Shown in pieces: positions 7,842-16,285 of a stretch of DNA of 35,248 bases. Source of the stretch: a bacterium D16-50 (GTDB lineage: Bacteria > Bacillota > Clostridia > Lachnospirales > Lachnospiraceae). Both the position numbers and the translations under genes were made by a program. A model generated the notes under the pieces. The model was not told the origin of the DNA. It searched no databases and was given only the letters and a program-made list of their open reading frames with translations. Within the stretch, counting starts at the first letter, position 1; each line of letters opens with the position of its first letter. The DNA lies in NCBI GenBank assembly GCA_003612485.1, contig RAZA01000039.1, positions 1-35,248 on the forward strand, given 5' to 3'.

Positions 7842-8630
7842 ATGAGATATTTTCAGGTTAATGTACGAAGGGAGCCTACGGAATACGGTTTTATGCCTAC
7901 CATGGAGCTGTATCTGCTGGAAGAAGGAGAAAAGAAAAGACCCATAGTATTGATTGTTCCCGGGGGAGGATATACAAAGGTGTGTGTCGAGGCCGACGGG
8001 GAAAAAACGGCTATGCAGTATAATGCAGCCGGTTTTCATGGGGCAGTGCTCCGTTACTCTGTGGAGCCGCATTATTTTCCGGAGCCCCAGCGGGATCTGA
8101 TGTCAGCTATCCGCATATTGAGAGAAAACGGGGACAGCTGGGGGATTCATAAGGAACAGATCGCGGTGATTGGATTTTCTGCAGGAGGACATTTGTGTGC
8201 CAGCGTAAGTACTCTATGGTATCTGGCCAAGGAGGACGTGGCGCTGTACAAGCCCAATGCGGCGATCTTGTGCTATGCCATACTTACTGCCCGGCTGAAC
8301 CATTGCCGCGACTTTCTGTACGGCCATGTGGGGAAGGATGAAGGGAAGCTGAAGCTGGCATCTTGTGATGAGCAAGTAAGCGGATATACCCCTCCTACCT
8401 TTTTGTACGGCACCTTTGAGGATGCTTTGGCCAATCCGGAAAATATAATTTACTATGCGGAAAAGCTCTGCAAACACGGCATACCCTTTGAGTGCCATAT
8501 ACTGCCAAAGGGCGGTCACGGAGCGCCCTGGTGCGACGGTACAATCTGGGCAAAGCCTGCCGGGGCAAGGGATTACAATTATATCCGCTTGTCGGTGGAA
8601 TGGATGAGGGAATTGTTTGGATTGCTGTAG
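7842..8630 (+). CDS. Alpha/beta hydrolase, acetyl-esterase-like
   Basis: The 262-residue product has the oxyanion-hole loop PGGGY (near residue 41), nucleophile elbow GFSAGGH (near 110), a candidate Asp in GTFEDALAN (near 192) and catalytic His in KGGHGAP (near 225), the layout of bacterial acyl/acetyl esterases (BD-FAE/Aes-like). It lacks a signal peptide, so it is probably cytoplasmic and may deacetylate sugars or oligosaccharides entering the cell. ATG 7842 is selected because GAAAGGTGG lies upstream and homology starts there; an upstream extension to 7767 does not resemble the family. It stands 106 bases after the MerR gene in the same direction. Confidence 0.87.
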   Translation: MRYFQVNVRREPTEYGFMPTMELYLLEEGEKKRPIVLIVPGGGYTKVCVEADGEKTAMQYNAAGFHGAVLRYSVEPHYFPEPQRDLMSAIRILRENGDSWGIHKEQIAVIGFSAGGHLCASVSTLWYLAKEDVALYKPNAAILCYAILTARLNHCRDFLYGHVGKDEGKLKLASCDEQVSGYTPPTFLYGTFEDALANPENIIYYAEKLCKHGIPFECHILPKGGHGAPWCDGTIWAKPAGARDYNYIRLSVEWMRELFGLL

Positions 8631-8752
8631 CCTTTTGGATTGGACTGCTGTAACTGTTTGGATTTTTTGGAAAATGGAGCGTGTCTGACCTGAAATTCCG
8701 ACAGCATTGCAGCAGTAAGGGCATGGATAGAAGTAAGCTAGGAGGCAGGAAT

Positions 8753-9679
8753 ATGAATTTGGATTATGCGGAGACATACCTGAAAGAGAATGAAAAAAAG
8801 CTTCTTGCAGGAGGAAAAAGCGGGGCTTGTGTGTATGATATCCAAGGGGAGTATGTTCTGAAGCAAATATATAGGGCGGAGCTTGGGGATGACGTGCTGT
8901 ATGAGGCTTATCGAAAAGAAGTATGGTGGTACGCCTCCGGAGGGGCAGGTCTTGACTGTCTGCCGGAGGTGCTTGACCTGCGAAGCACCCAAGATGAAAT
9001 TTCGATTCTGATGAAACGGTATGATAGGCTTTCAAGACAAGAGATCAATACGGAATTGCTGGGCAAAATCATGAGGAGCCTTGCGTCTGTACATGGGGCG
9101 GAGGTGCCGCCGCTATTGAAGAAAAAACGCTGTGGGGCGCAGCCTCTGTTGGAGGAGCAGATCCGTGCCTCTGTGGAGGGCTGGCGCACGGTGCTGGATG
9201 AACATCCCGGTGTTTTTGACCATGAGCCTCTGGAGCGCATTGCAAAAGAGATTAACAGGATCATTTTCTGGCATGATTCCGAGGAGACCGTGCTGACTCA
9301 TGGCGATTTTCATTGGGATAATCTGCTTATGGACAATCAGGGCAGGATTATAATCTGTGACTGGCAGGGCGTCGGAACCGGAGCGATATCGGGGGATCTG
9401 AGTTTTTTCCTTGGGAGGCTCCGGGGGGATGGGATTCGGGTGAATGAGCGGGAGTTGGTTGAAGCCTACGGACGGGAGACAGAGCGGCTTTTTGGAAAAA
9501 AGGTTACATGGGAGGAGATTGACGGACATATCCGGGCGGCAAATGTGATTATTTCTTTCAGATTCTGGCACGAATATCTCCATGGGAGCAGCGAGGGAAG
9601 AGTCAGGGACATTTATGGAAAAATGGTAATGGACAGCATAAGTAATGCAAACTTAGATTTAATGGACAGTTACCCATAA
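8753..9679 (+). CDS. Aminoglycoside phosphotransferase / CotS-like kinase
   Basis: The 308-residue product has a kinase-like N-lobe with a candidate ATP lysine (EYVLKQIY), the Brenner catalytic loop HGDFHWDNLL (near residue 183) and the metal-binding ICDWQ motif (near 202). These are the hallmarks of the APH/choline kinase/CotS superfamily; the acceptor is unknown, and antibiotic resistance should not be assumed from this fold alone. ATG 8753 is preceded by AGGAGG at 8740-8745 with 7 bases of spacing, so longer upstream starts are rejected. The stop codon forms the loop of a strong hairpin. Confidence 0.85.
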   Translation: MNLDYAETYLKENEKKLLAGGKSGACVYDIQGEYVLKQIYRAELGDDVLYEAYRKEVWWYASGGAGLDCLPEVLDLRSTQDEISILMKRYDRLSRQEINTELLGKIMRSLASVHGAEVPPLLKKKRCGAQPLLEEQIRASVEGWRTVLDEHPGVFDHEPLERIAKEINRIIFWHDSEETVLTHGDFHWDNLLMDNQGRIIICDWQGVGTGAISGDLSFFLGRLRGDGIRVNERELVEAYGRETERLFGKKVTWEEIDGHIRAANVIISFRFWHEYLHGSSEGRVRDIYGKMVMDSISNANLDLMDSYP

Positions 9680-9693
9680 TGGGTAATTGTCCA
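9663..9693 (+). terminator. Hairpin spanning the APH-like stop codon, possible terminator
   Basis: Left arm TGGACAGTTACCCA pairs with right arm TGGGTAATTGTCCA (one G-U pair), giving a 14-bp stem with a TAA loop that is the stop codon. The following bases TTTCGTCATTTT are T-rich but interrupted, and contain a second small dyad, TCGTCA-TTT-TGACGA. A terminator is likely, though the weak U-tract leaves room for an operator or mRNA-end protecting structure. Confidence 0.55.
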
Positions 9694-9800
9694 TTTCGTC
9701 ATTTTGACGATAGAAGAATTGATAGGCATTTATCAACACGAAAGGCAAAAAGGATTGTTTGTTCATATGTCGCTTATGCATTTTGTTTTTTATGTTGCTT

Positions 9801-9828
9801 TTGTCTAAAACCTATGGTATGCTAAAAT
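9801..9828 (+). promoter_or_regulatory. Promoter of the marR-PNPOx pair
   Basis: TTGTCT (9801-9806), a 16-base spacer and TAAAAT (9823-9828), with TGC immediately before the -10 (extended -10). It lies about 40 bases upstream of the MarR start and directly before the palindromic operator candidate. Confidence 0.65.
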
Positions 9829-9832
9829 AGTT

Positions 9833-9855
9833 CTATTTAGAAAAGTTCCAAATAG
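9833..9855. promoter_or_regulatory. Operator-like inverted repeat, MarR autoregulation candidate
   Basis: CTATTTAGAA, a 3-base AAG spacer, then TTCCAAATAG: ten-base arms matching at nine positions. It starts 5 bases after the -10 hexamer, so a bound dimer would cover the transcription start, the usual geometry for MarR self-repression. Confidence 0.55.
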
Positions 9856-9870
9856 ATTTGAGGTGGTGGC

Positions 9871-10311
9871 TTGGAGACAAAGGGTGGATTTTACATCACA
9901 CAAATAAAGCAGCTGCAGGATAGAATTTTTGAAAGACTGTTACTGGAAAATGGCATTGAAATAAGCGGCGGGCAGGGAAGAATTTTATATATTTTGTGGA
10001 AGACAGACAATCTTACGATCAGCGAAATCAGTGAGAAGGCTTCTCTTGCCAAGAATACGGTATCCATTGTAATAAACGGTATGGTAAACAAAGGGATTGT
10101 GGAAAGGAATGTCAATCACAAGAATCGTCGCCAGACCATTATATCCCTTACTGCCTATGCAAAATCTTTGCAGGCAAAATACGAAGCCGTATCCCGGCAG
10201 ATGAACGAGCTGTTTTATGACGGCTTTTCGGAGAAGGAGCAGAGGCAGTTTGAACAGTATCTTGCCCGGATACTGGAAACGTTGACAGAAAAAATGCATA
10301 TGCGCAAATAA
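9871..10311 (+). CDS. MarR-family transcriptional regulator
   Basis: The 146-residue product has the MarR winged-helix core: LTISEISEKASLAKNTVSIVINGMVNKGIVER (HTH and recognition helix) followed by the wing NHKNRRQTIISLT with its characteristic Asn-Arg/Arg wing pattern, flanked by dimerisation helices. The start is TTG 9871, with GAGGTGG just upstream; no ATG occurs before the HTH, and the length from TTG equals normal MarR size. It is followed after 54 bases by a PNPOx-like gene in the same direction, so the pair is probably one operon, controlled by the palindrome at 9833-9855. The inducer is unknown. Confidence 0.87.
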   Translation: METKGGFYITQIKQLQDRIFERLLLENGIEISGGQGRILYILWKTDNLTISEISEKASLAKNTVSIVINGMVNKGIVERNVNHKNRRQTIISLTAYAKSLQAKYEAVSRQMNELFYDGFSEKEQRQFEQYLARILETLTEKMHMRK

Positions 10312-10365
10312 AGGGAAAATGAGGCCGCGGCTTATTTCGGGCCGGTATAACAGCAGGAGGTTTTT

Positions 10366-10794
10366 GTGAAAAAGAGAGAATATATCATTGAATTTATCAA
10401 GAGGCAAAAAACGGTTTTTGTAGGTTCGGTGGATGAAGACGGTTTTCCGAATATTAAAGCAATGTTTACGCCCCGCAAAATAGCCGGAAATTGTTTTTAT
10501 TTTTCTACCAATACATCATCTATGCGTTCCCGGCATTTTATGAAGAATCCCAAGGCAAGTATCTATTTTTATAAGAGAGGTCGTTTTAAATATGAAGGCA
10601 TTATGCTCATAGGTACAATGGAAGTGCTGCAGGATGATGATATCAAGAGGGAGATCTGGTCCATAGGGGATACCATGTATTATAAGGAAGGGGTGGCGGA
10701 CCCGGATTATTGTGTATTGAAATTTACTGCCGTAAAGGGCAGGTATTATTGCAACTTAAAAACAGAAAGCTTTAATATGGAAGATTTAGAGTGA
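10366..10794 (+). CDS. Pyridoxamine-phosphate-oxidase-like flavin protein
   Basis: The 142-residue product matches the small split-barrel PNPOx-like family: KTVFVGSVDEDGFPNIKAMF is the conserved first hairpin, followed by FYFSTNTSSMRSRHFMKNPKASIYFY, where FMN phosphate-binding residues lie, and IGTMEVL. These proteins bind FMN, F420 or haem, and most in clostridia are uncharacterised reductases. The GTG start is set by AGGAGG at 10355-10360. Co-transcription with the MarR gene suggests expression is induced by a small molecule, perhaps a quinone or other redox-active compound (inference). Confidence 0.82.
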   Translation: MKKREYIIEFIKRQKTVFVGSVDEDGFPNIKAMFTPRKIAGNCFYFSTNTSSMRSRHFMKNPKASIYFYKRGRFKYEGIMLIGTMEVLQDDDIKREIWSIGDTMYYKEGVADPDYCVLKFTAVKGRYYCNLKTESFNMEDLE

Positions 10795-10820
10795 CGTAAA
10801 ACGCAAAGAGGTTTTCTGAC

Positions 10821-11570
10821 CTATCTGCCCTGCTGTCCGCAATGGTCCAACACAAAGGAAACGGAAATTTCTCTTGCGGCGTTGCTGTGAGCCCCGTCAA
10901 ATCCATGTCCTGCATCAGGGATCGCAATCAGCTTGGCGTCCGCATAGGAGGAGACCGCCATTTCGGAATAACGGATGGGAACCAAGTTGTCCGCTGTTCC
11001 GTGGATGATCAGCACCGGTCTGGGGTATGCCTGAATTTCTTTGGACACATGGATATTTGCAGCCTCGGCGTCAAAGGCTTCGTTCATTGTGACGCCGAAA
11101 ACCTCCCGTTCTCCCTTTTCCAGCCGTATCCGGGCATCCTCCGGAATGCAGAAGGCGGGATACCAGAGAATCAGGGCGCGGATATCCTTGGTATATTTTG
11201 CGGCCGTCAGGGCGGAAACCAGACCGCCCATGCTCTCTCCCTGAAGAAAAATTCTTTCCGGATCAACATAATCCAATTCTTTTACACATGATAAAACAGT
11301 CTGCAAATCTTCGCATTCGGAGCGGAGGGTCATTTCCGGCATGACTCCGTCGCTGAGAGACTGGAGGCCTCCGCCGCAGAAATCAAAAAACAGGCAGCAG
11401 ATACCGGATTTGGCATAGCCCTCTCCGTGATGCATCAGTTCACGAAAATTGCTCCCGAATCCATGGCTGAAGATTACAGCCGGCAATTTTTCCCCTCTTT
11501 TTTCGGGTAAATACATCAACCCTTGTATTTTCATGCCGTTTTTCTTGATGAAGGTCATTTTTTGTTTCAT
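10821..11570 (-). CDS. Alpha/beta hydrolase, serine-esterase-like
   Basis: The 249-residue product has FSHGFGS (HG oxyanion region, near 35), nucleophile elbow GESMGG (Ser113), Asp in HGTADNLVP and His in DAGHGFDG, a complete Ser-Asp-His triad. It resembles cytoplasmic acyl/feruloyl-esterase-like hydrolases; the substrate is unknown. No signal peptide is present. On the minus strand GGAAGGG lies about 9 bases before the ATG at 11570. The gene converges on the PNPOx-like gene, whose stop is only 26 bases away; no strong terminator hairpin is seen between them. Confidence 0.86.
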   Translation of the reverse strand: MKQKMTFIKKNGMKIQGLMYLPEKRGEKLPAVIFSHGFGSNFRELMHHGEGYAKSGICCLFFDFCGGGLQSLSDGVMPEMTLRSECEDLQTVLSCVKELDYVDPERIFLQGESMGGLVSALTAAKYTKDIRALILWYPAFCIPEDARIRLEKGEREVFGVTMNEAFDAEAANIHVSKEIQAYPRPVLIIHGTADNLVPIRYSEMAVSSYADAKLIAIPDAGHGFDGAHSNAAREISVSFVLDHCGQQGR

Positions 11571-11823
11571 TTTTCGTCCCTTCCGGTTTTAAATAGGCCA
11601 GTGCCTTTTTGGAAAAGGAGAGTGGTTCTCCAAGTATGATTGCAGCATCTGCAATAGGTCACGGCATTATTCTATCAAATGATTTTTCCTTTTGCAAGCT
11701 TTGGCAAGGGGCGCTGAAGGCCGTATGGCAGAGACAAAGGCCTTGGCCGCAACAGCGCTGTATTCAGATCATGGGCCTGAGGATCCTTGGCCACATTTTT
11801 TGCACGGATTATGGCGCGGATCC

Positions 11824-11853
11824 TTGCCAAACATTAAAGGTATAGGATATAAT
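11824..11853 (+). promoter_or_regulatory. Promoter upstream of the NUDIX (ADP-ribose) gene
   Basis: TTGCCA (11824-11829), an 18-base spacer and a perfect TATAAT (11848-11853). Transcription would start near 11860, leaving a leader of about 180 bases before the NUDIX ATG. The rest of the 470-base gap (11571-12043) holds no gene I can support. Confidence 0.55.
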
Positions 11854-11854
11854 G

Positions 11855-11878
11855 TTTGTTGGTTTGTTGGTTTGTTGG
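11855..11878. repeat. Three direct copies of TTTGTTGG
   Basis: The octamer TTTGTTGG occurs three times without interruption at 11855-11862, 11863-11870 and 11871-11878, right after the -10 hexamer, so it would be in the first bases of the transcript. Confidence 0.8.
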
Positions 11879-12043
11879 CATGTAAAGCCCATAGCCGCCG
11901 CCTTGTATCAAATGTCCGTTTCTTGGGGCAAGTTCATGGCAGCAGGCAGGGGAGCCAAGGGCATATGGAAGGAAACAAGGCAGGGGAAAGGAAACGAGAC
12001 CAAAGAGCCCCTGAGATATCAGAGAGACAAAGCGGAGAAGGAC

Positions 12044-12643
12044 ATGGAAAATAATAGAGACGACCTTGCATGGGAAGAGTTGGAAGTGGAACATATCGTT
12101 CAGGATGAATGGATAGATTTCAGACGCTCGGCATACCGTCTGCCCGACGGGGCGGTGTTTGAGCCGTATTACAGCTATAGCCGCAGGGACTATGTGGTGA
12201 TAGTGGCGTCGGATTGTGAAGGGAATTATCTGTGTGTGAGACAGTTCCGGCAGGGGATCAGGGAGGTCACCACCGAGTTTCCTGCAGGGGGCGTGGAGCG
12301 GTCTGACGGAAAGGAATACGGTGCCGGCGGCCAGAGAGGGGTGGCGGAGGAGGAGCTTGCAGCGGCGCAGAGAGAATTGCTGGAGGAGACGGGATATTCC
12401 TCTCGGGAGTGGGCGCATCTGCTCACCATTCCCTCCAACGCTACCATAGCCGACAACTATGCCCATATTTTTGTGGCAAAGAACTGCCGCAGGGTGGGCG
12501 GGCAGAATCTGGATGAGACGGAGTTTCTGAATGTAGAGCTTCACACGGCGCAGGAGATTGAGGAGCTGATCAGAACCGGAGGGTTCCAGCAGGCGGTTCA
12601 TGTGATGGCGTGGCTGCTGGCGAAGGAAAATAATTCCTTGTAG
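12044..12643 (+). CDS. NUDIX hydrolase, ADP-ribose pyrophosphatase-like
   Basis: The 199-residue product has the ADPRase-type N-terminal strands (RRDYVVIVASDCEGNYLCVRQFRQG), the typical TEFPAGGVE segment and a complete NUDIX box GX5EX7REUxEExG (G-QRGVA-E-EELAAAQ-RELLEETGY). A second conserved region (IPSNATIADNYAHIFVA) follows. About 14 extra residues lie between PAGGVE and the box, an insertion compared with typical NudF proteins. It would hydrolyse ADP-ribose or similar nucleoside diphosphates in the cytoplasm. ATG 12044 is favoured because GGAG at 12034-12037 is well placed; an in-frame ATG at 11852 would lie on the -10 hexamer, before the predicted transcript start. Confidence 0.87.
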   Translation: MENNRDDLAWEELEVEHIVQDEWIDFRRSAYRLPDGAVFEPYYSYSRRDYVVIVASDCEGNYLCVRQFRQGIREVTTEFPAGGVERSDGKEYGAGGQRGVAEEELAAAQRELLEETGYSSREWAHLLTIPSNATIADNYAHIFVAKNCRRVGGQNLDETEFLNVELHTAQEIEELIRTGGFQQAVHVMAWLLAKENNSL

Positions 12644-12743
12644 GTTCCGGGCATTTCTGCTACACTAAAGCAATACCATGGTTTGTTAAGAGGCGGTCAA
12701 GAAAAAGACTATGGCCGACCATGAAAGGGGAGAGGGGCGCAGC

Positions 12744-13994
12744 ATGAAAAGGTGGAACAGAAGACATAAGAATATTTTGTTTGTGCTGTTGGTGCTTCTG
12801 GCATTTTTGTCGATGCCCTTGTATTTGGACTATCTGCCTGCAGCGGAGCGGCTTGGGATCTATTTTCTGGAGACCGAGGGCATAAGAGGGCCTTTCCTTT
12901 GGGTTCCGGCTTTGCTGTGCCGCGGGGGGATGGAGGCGCAGACCTGCTGTAAGCTCTATATTTTTCTCGTGAATCTGGGGGGGCTGCTGGCCTCGTTCTA
13001 TTGTTTTTCTCAGGTGGCCAGAAATTGTTATGCAGGCCTTGCGGCAACCTTCTGCTACTGTTTTTCCGTATATTATGTGTATGTCTATATGGTGAGGGGC
13101 TCTCTGGGGGAGATGACTGCCTTTGTTTTTCTTCCGATATACGGCTTGGGGCTGTGGAGGCTGTATACGTGGGAGACGGGGAGTAAAGATTATTGGAAGA
13201 GCGGTGTTTTGCTGATGCTGGGACTGCTGGGGATTTGGCTGTCCTGTGTGCCTCTGGGGTTCATATTCAGCGGATTTGTATTGCTGATCGCGCTTGTTCT
13301 GGCCCCCAGAACCTTTCGCAAGAAAACCTTTCTGATATTGGCCGGATCTTGTATTGCCGTAGCGGTGCTGACGCTGGGGATTACAGTGCCTTATGCGAAA
13401 AGCGTTCTGGCCGGCGGCGTTTATGCGGATGCCGCGTTGGGAATCGGCTTTGCCTCCAGAGGGCTGCCTCTGTCGCAGCTGTTGCTGCCCTTTCAGGGAA
13501 ACGCAATCAATGAGGTTCAGGATCACAACAGATATGCGGGTTTGGGGCTGGTGTTTCTTGTTCTGGCGGGGATATGGGTGGCGGATGCGCTTCTGGGCAG
13601 GACGAACCGGAACGACGGCCTTTGGAGAAGGATATGCTTTCTGATGGGACTGTGCATTTTTTCGGCTTTTTTGTGTACCGGTATTTTCCCCTGGAGATGG
13701 CTTGCGGGGATTCACTGGAGTCTCAACGCGCTTTTGGAACATATTGGTTATCCGTGGAGATTTCTGGCTCCGGCAGTGCTTGCGGGCAGTATGGCGGTGG
13801 GGCTGTATGGCGGCAGGATCTGGAAAAGGGGAAAGAAGGCCATGGGGCTGTTTCTGGCGGGAGTGACTGTCTGTAACGTGCTGTCGGGCATTTATCTGAT
13901 GGATTCTCTATTGTATACCACAGAGCCGAACCGTTCTTATCAGGTGCAGGAGCGTTATCAGGATGCCGAGTATGTATTCTATATCAGTGAGTGA
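12744..13994 (+). CDS. Polytopic membrane protein, short PTPS-related/YfhO-like paralogue
   Basis: The 416-residue, strongly hydrophobic product has about ten or more membrane segments. VRGSLGEMTAFVFLPIYGLGLWRLY aligns with SRAAMGETMAMVFLPVVFYGFYRIF and SWGALGEAQSMVFLPLIFCAVYHIF in the next two genes, so the three are tandem paralogues. Compared with them it lacks the N-terminal beta ectodomain, the first-loop FHLLR...GQFPVRI motif (replaced by an unrelated stretch) and the whole C-terminal beta domain; it ends at DAEYVFYISE. ATG 12744 follows GGGGAGAGGGG. It could be a non-catalytic partner of the larger proteins or a degenerating copy. Its stop overlaps a possible GTG/ATG of the next frame, so the genes are probably co-transcribed. 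Confidence 0.78.
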   Translation: MKRWNRRHKNILFVLLVLLAFLSMPLYLDYLPAAERLGIYFLETEGIRGPFLWVPALLCRGGMEAQTCCKLYIFLVNLGGLLASFYCFSQVARNCYAGLAATFCYCFSVYYVYVYMVRGSLGEMTAFVFLPIYGLGLWRLYTWETGSKDYWKSGVLLMLGLLGIWLSCVPLGFIFSGFVLLIALVLAPRTFRKKTFLILAGSCIAVAVLTLGITVPYAKSVLAGGVYADAALGIGFASRGLPLSQLLLPFQGNAINEVQDHNRYAGLGLVFLVLAGIWVADALLGRTNRNDGLWRRICFLMGLCIFSAFLCTGIFPWRWLAGIHWSLNALLEHIGYPWRFLAPAVLAGSMAVGLYGGRIWKRGKKAMGLFLAGVTVCNVLSGIYLMDSLLYTTEPNRSYQVQERYQDAEYVFYISE

Positions 13995-14032
13995 TGCAGG
14001 AGAGGAAATATGGGGGAGGAACAAGGGGCGGT

Positions 14033-16264
14033 ATGATGAGAGAGACGGCGGGGGAATTTCTGAAGAACAGAAAGGTATGGGCATTGCTGGCGGTGGAAGC
14101 ATTGGGCCTTCTGGCCGTGCTGCTGTCTTTTTTCAGGCCGCTGCCGGTGTTGTCTCCCGAACCGGGACAGAGCTTCCATTTGGATGCAGGAACTTATACG
14201 GTGAGGATAGCCTATACTGCCGGGGAGGAAGAGGACGGCTTTGCGCTATGGGATGAGCAGTTCGGCACACAGACAGTTTTGTTTGGGACGGCGGTGCTCA
14301 GCAGAGGGGAAAATGTGGAGGAGTGTGAACTCTGGGTACTGCGGGATACGGACAGCGCGGTGGCAGCCTTTATAAACAGCGGCGACGAGGGCTTCCGGCT
14401 GCATGAGCTGTCTGTCAGAGGCAATCATGCAGGCAGCCGTATTCTGCTGTTTTTGCTGCTGATGGCGGCAGGCGCGGTAAACCTATTGGTCTTTGTGAGG
14501 ATATATGACCGAAAGTATGGGATTGCCGCTGTGAGTAAGTGTATCTGGGGGGCGCTGTTTCTGGCATGGCTCTTTTCCTGCCTTCCGTGCTTCGTTGACT
14601 ATAACCTCTGGGGCGATGACTGGGGATTCCATCTTCTGAGGGTGGAAGGATTAATCAGCGGACTGCAGGACGGTCAGTTTCCGGTGCGGATTCAGGGGAA
14701 CTGGCTTAGAGGATATGGTTATGCAGTCTCTGTATTTTACAGCGATCTGTTTATGACGATCCCTATGATCTTTCGGCTGATCGGCTTTCCGGTGGTGGCC
14801 TCCTGGAACATGTTTCTTGCAGTGGTCAACGGGGCCACACTGCTGATCGCCTATCAATGCTTTAAAAGGTGTTTTCGCAGCGGAGCCATAGGGGCTGTGG
14901 CGGCCATCCTTTATACACTGAGCGCGTATCGGCTGTACAACCTTTATTCCAGAGCGGCAATGGGCGAAACAATGGCCATGGTCTTTCTGCCGGTGGTTTT
15001 TTACGGGTTCTATCGGATTTTCACGGCGGATATCGACGAACCGGAATATGGCAGAATCTGGTGGATCACGGCGCTGGGACTGACAGGAGTGATCCAGACC
15101 CATGTACTCACCTGCGAGATGCTGGCCTTGTGCATATTGATTCTGTGTGTGGTGATGATCAAGAAGGTGCTGCGCATGAAAGTGTTTCTGGCTCTCTGTA
15201 AGGCCGCGGCCATGACTCTGGTTTTGAATCTATGGTATCTGCTGCCTTTTGCGGACTATCTTCTCACGGGAAAGTTCAATGTGGGCCATGCGGAGACCAT
15301 GACGATTAAATCGGCACATGACTGGGCGATCTGGCCTTCCCATGCACTGTTCCTGTTTTATGGCGGAGGAACCCGGGGCAATGTCAGCGTGGGGATGAAC
15401 TGGACGGGAACGTATTCCATAGGCGCTGCGCTGCTGGCGGTATGTCTGATCTGGCTTTATCTGGAATTTGTGGGAGATGTGAAGCGAAGCGGTTTCCGGA
15501 GCAGGAAGCTGGGACGGCTGATGTTCGGTTTCACGGTGTTTTTTCTGGTGATTGCCACTCACTATATTCCCTGGGATGCCATGCAGAATATGGGGGGGAT
15601 CGTGGAGACTCTGGTGATGAGTCTGCAGTTTCCCTATCGGTTTCTGGCGCTGGCCTGCCTGACGGCCGCCGTGCTGGCGGGAGTATTGCTGAAGTATATG
15701 AAGGGGGAGAGGCCCGGATTATATAAGGGGGTCGGGGCGCTTCTTTTGGGCTTGGCTTTGTTCTTCAGCACATACCAGTTAAACCAGCTGATGGTCACCC
15801 ATGGCTTCGCACGGGTATACAATAAACAGTCCATGGGGAGTATCTATGTGAGCAACGGGGAATACCTTCCCTATAAGGCGGACATAAGTCTGATGCAGCC
15901 GGATAGGCTGATTGCAGCCGAAGGGATAATGATAGAGGCCTATGAGAAGGGCCAGTACACTCTGAGGACAAAGATGGAGGTGTCGAATTCCGGGCAGGAA
16001 GGATATGTGGAGCTGCCGCTTCTATATTATAAGGGGTACGATGCGGAGGTTGCGGAGACGGGACAGCATCTGGCCGTGACGGAGGGAACCAACAGCTCGG
16101 TGCGTGTCACGATACCTGAGGGACTGTCGGGAACCCTTCGGGTATGGTTCCATGAGCCATGGTATTGGCGTGCGGCGGAGTTTGCAAGTCTTGGGGCGAT
16201 GCTGTACATGGTGGCGGTATGGCTGACGGCCCAAAGAAGGAATAGGGTGAAGAAGGGGCATTGA
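14033..16264 (+). CDS. Large PTPS-related/YfhO-like membrane protein, paralogue 2
   Basis: The 743-residue product has an N-terminal membrane helix (VWALLAVEALGLLAVLLSFF), then an extracellular beta-rich domain of about 120 residues. A multi-helix core follows, whose first loop reads DDWGFHLLRVEGL...GQFPVRI, and then a C-terminal beta domain (VELPLLYYKGYDAEV...VRVTIPEGLSGTLRVWF) and a last helix. This is the plan of the PTPS-related (PF10131-type) and YfhO membrane proteins, thought to be GT-C-like glycosyltransferases acting on cell-surface polymers. The acid-His-Arg first-loop motif would be the catalytic site in that model. Start ATG 14033 or 14036 (AAGGGG at 14023-14028); GTG 13991/ATG 13994 lack a good site. 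Confidence 0.83.
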   Translation: MMRETAGEFLKNRKVWALLAVEALGLLAVLLSFFRPLPVLSPEPGQSFHLDAGTYTVRIAYTAGEEEDGFALWDEQFGTQTVLFGTAVLSRGENVEECELWVLRDTDSAVAAFINSGDEGFRLHELSVRGNHAGSRILLFLLLMAAGAVNLLVFVRIYDRKYGIAAVSKCIWGALFLAWLFSCLPCFVDYNLWGDDWGFHLLRVEGLISGLQDGQFPVRIQGNWLRGYGYAVSVFYSDLFMTIPMIFRLIGFPVVASWNMFLAVVNGATLLIAYQCFKRCFRSGAIGAVAAILYTLSAYRLYNLYSRAAMGETMAMVFLPVVFYGFYRIFTADIDEPEYGRIWWITALGLTGVIQTHVLTCEMLALCILILCVVMIKKVLRMKVFLALCKAAAMTLVLNLWYLLPFADYLLTGKFNVGHAETMTIKSAHDWAIWPSHALFLFYGGGTRGNVSVGMNWTGTYSIGAALLAVCLIWLYLEFVGDVKRSGFRSRKLGRLMFGFTVFFLVIATHYIPWDAMQNMGGIVETLVMSLQFPYRFLALACLTAAVLAGVLLKYMKGERPGLYKGVGALLLGLALFFSTYQLNQLMVTHGFARVYNKQSMGSIYVSNGEYLPYKADISLMQPDRLIAAEGIMIEAYEKGQYTLRTKMEVSNSGQEGYVELPLLYYKGYDAEVAETGQHLAVTEGTNSSVRVTIPEGLSGTLRVWFHEPWYWRAAEFASLGAMLYMVAVWLTAQRRNRVKKGH

Positions 16265-16285
16265 GACGAAAGCGGGAGGTTTCTT

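Noticed and set aside
8753..9679. Aminoglycoside resistance gene
   Set aside because: Only the general APH/CotS kinase fold motifs are visible; no feature specific to a resistance enzyme is seen and no resistance context is present.
10795..10820. Terminator between the convergent PNPOx-like and hydrolase genes
   Set aside because: AAAAC/GTTTT is the only pairing, too short and AT-rich to call an intrinsic terminator.
11609..11845. Possible small plus-strand gene of 78 codons
   Set aside because: No ribosome binding site, no family resemblance, and composition like noncoding spacer with short local palindromes.
11852..12043. N-terminal extension of the NUDIX gene
   Set aside because: It would begin on the -10 hexamer of the predicted promoter, and the ATG at 12044 has the correct GGAG spacing and family length.
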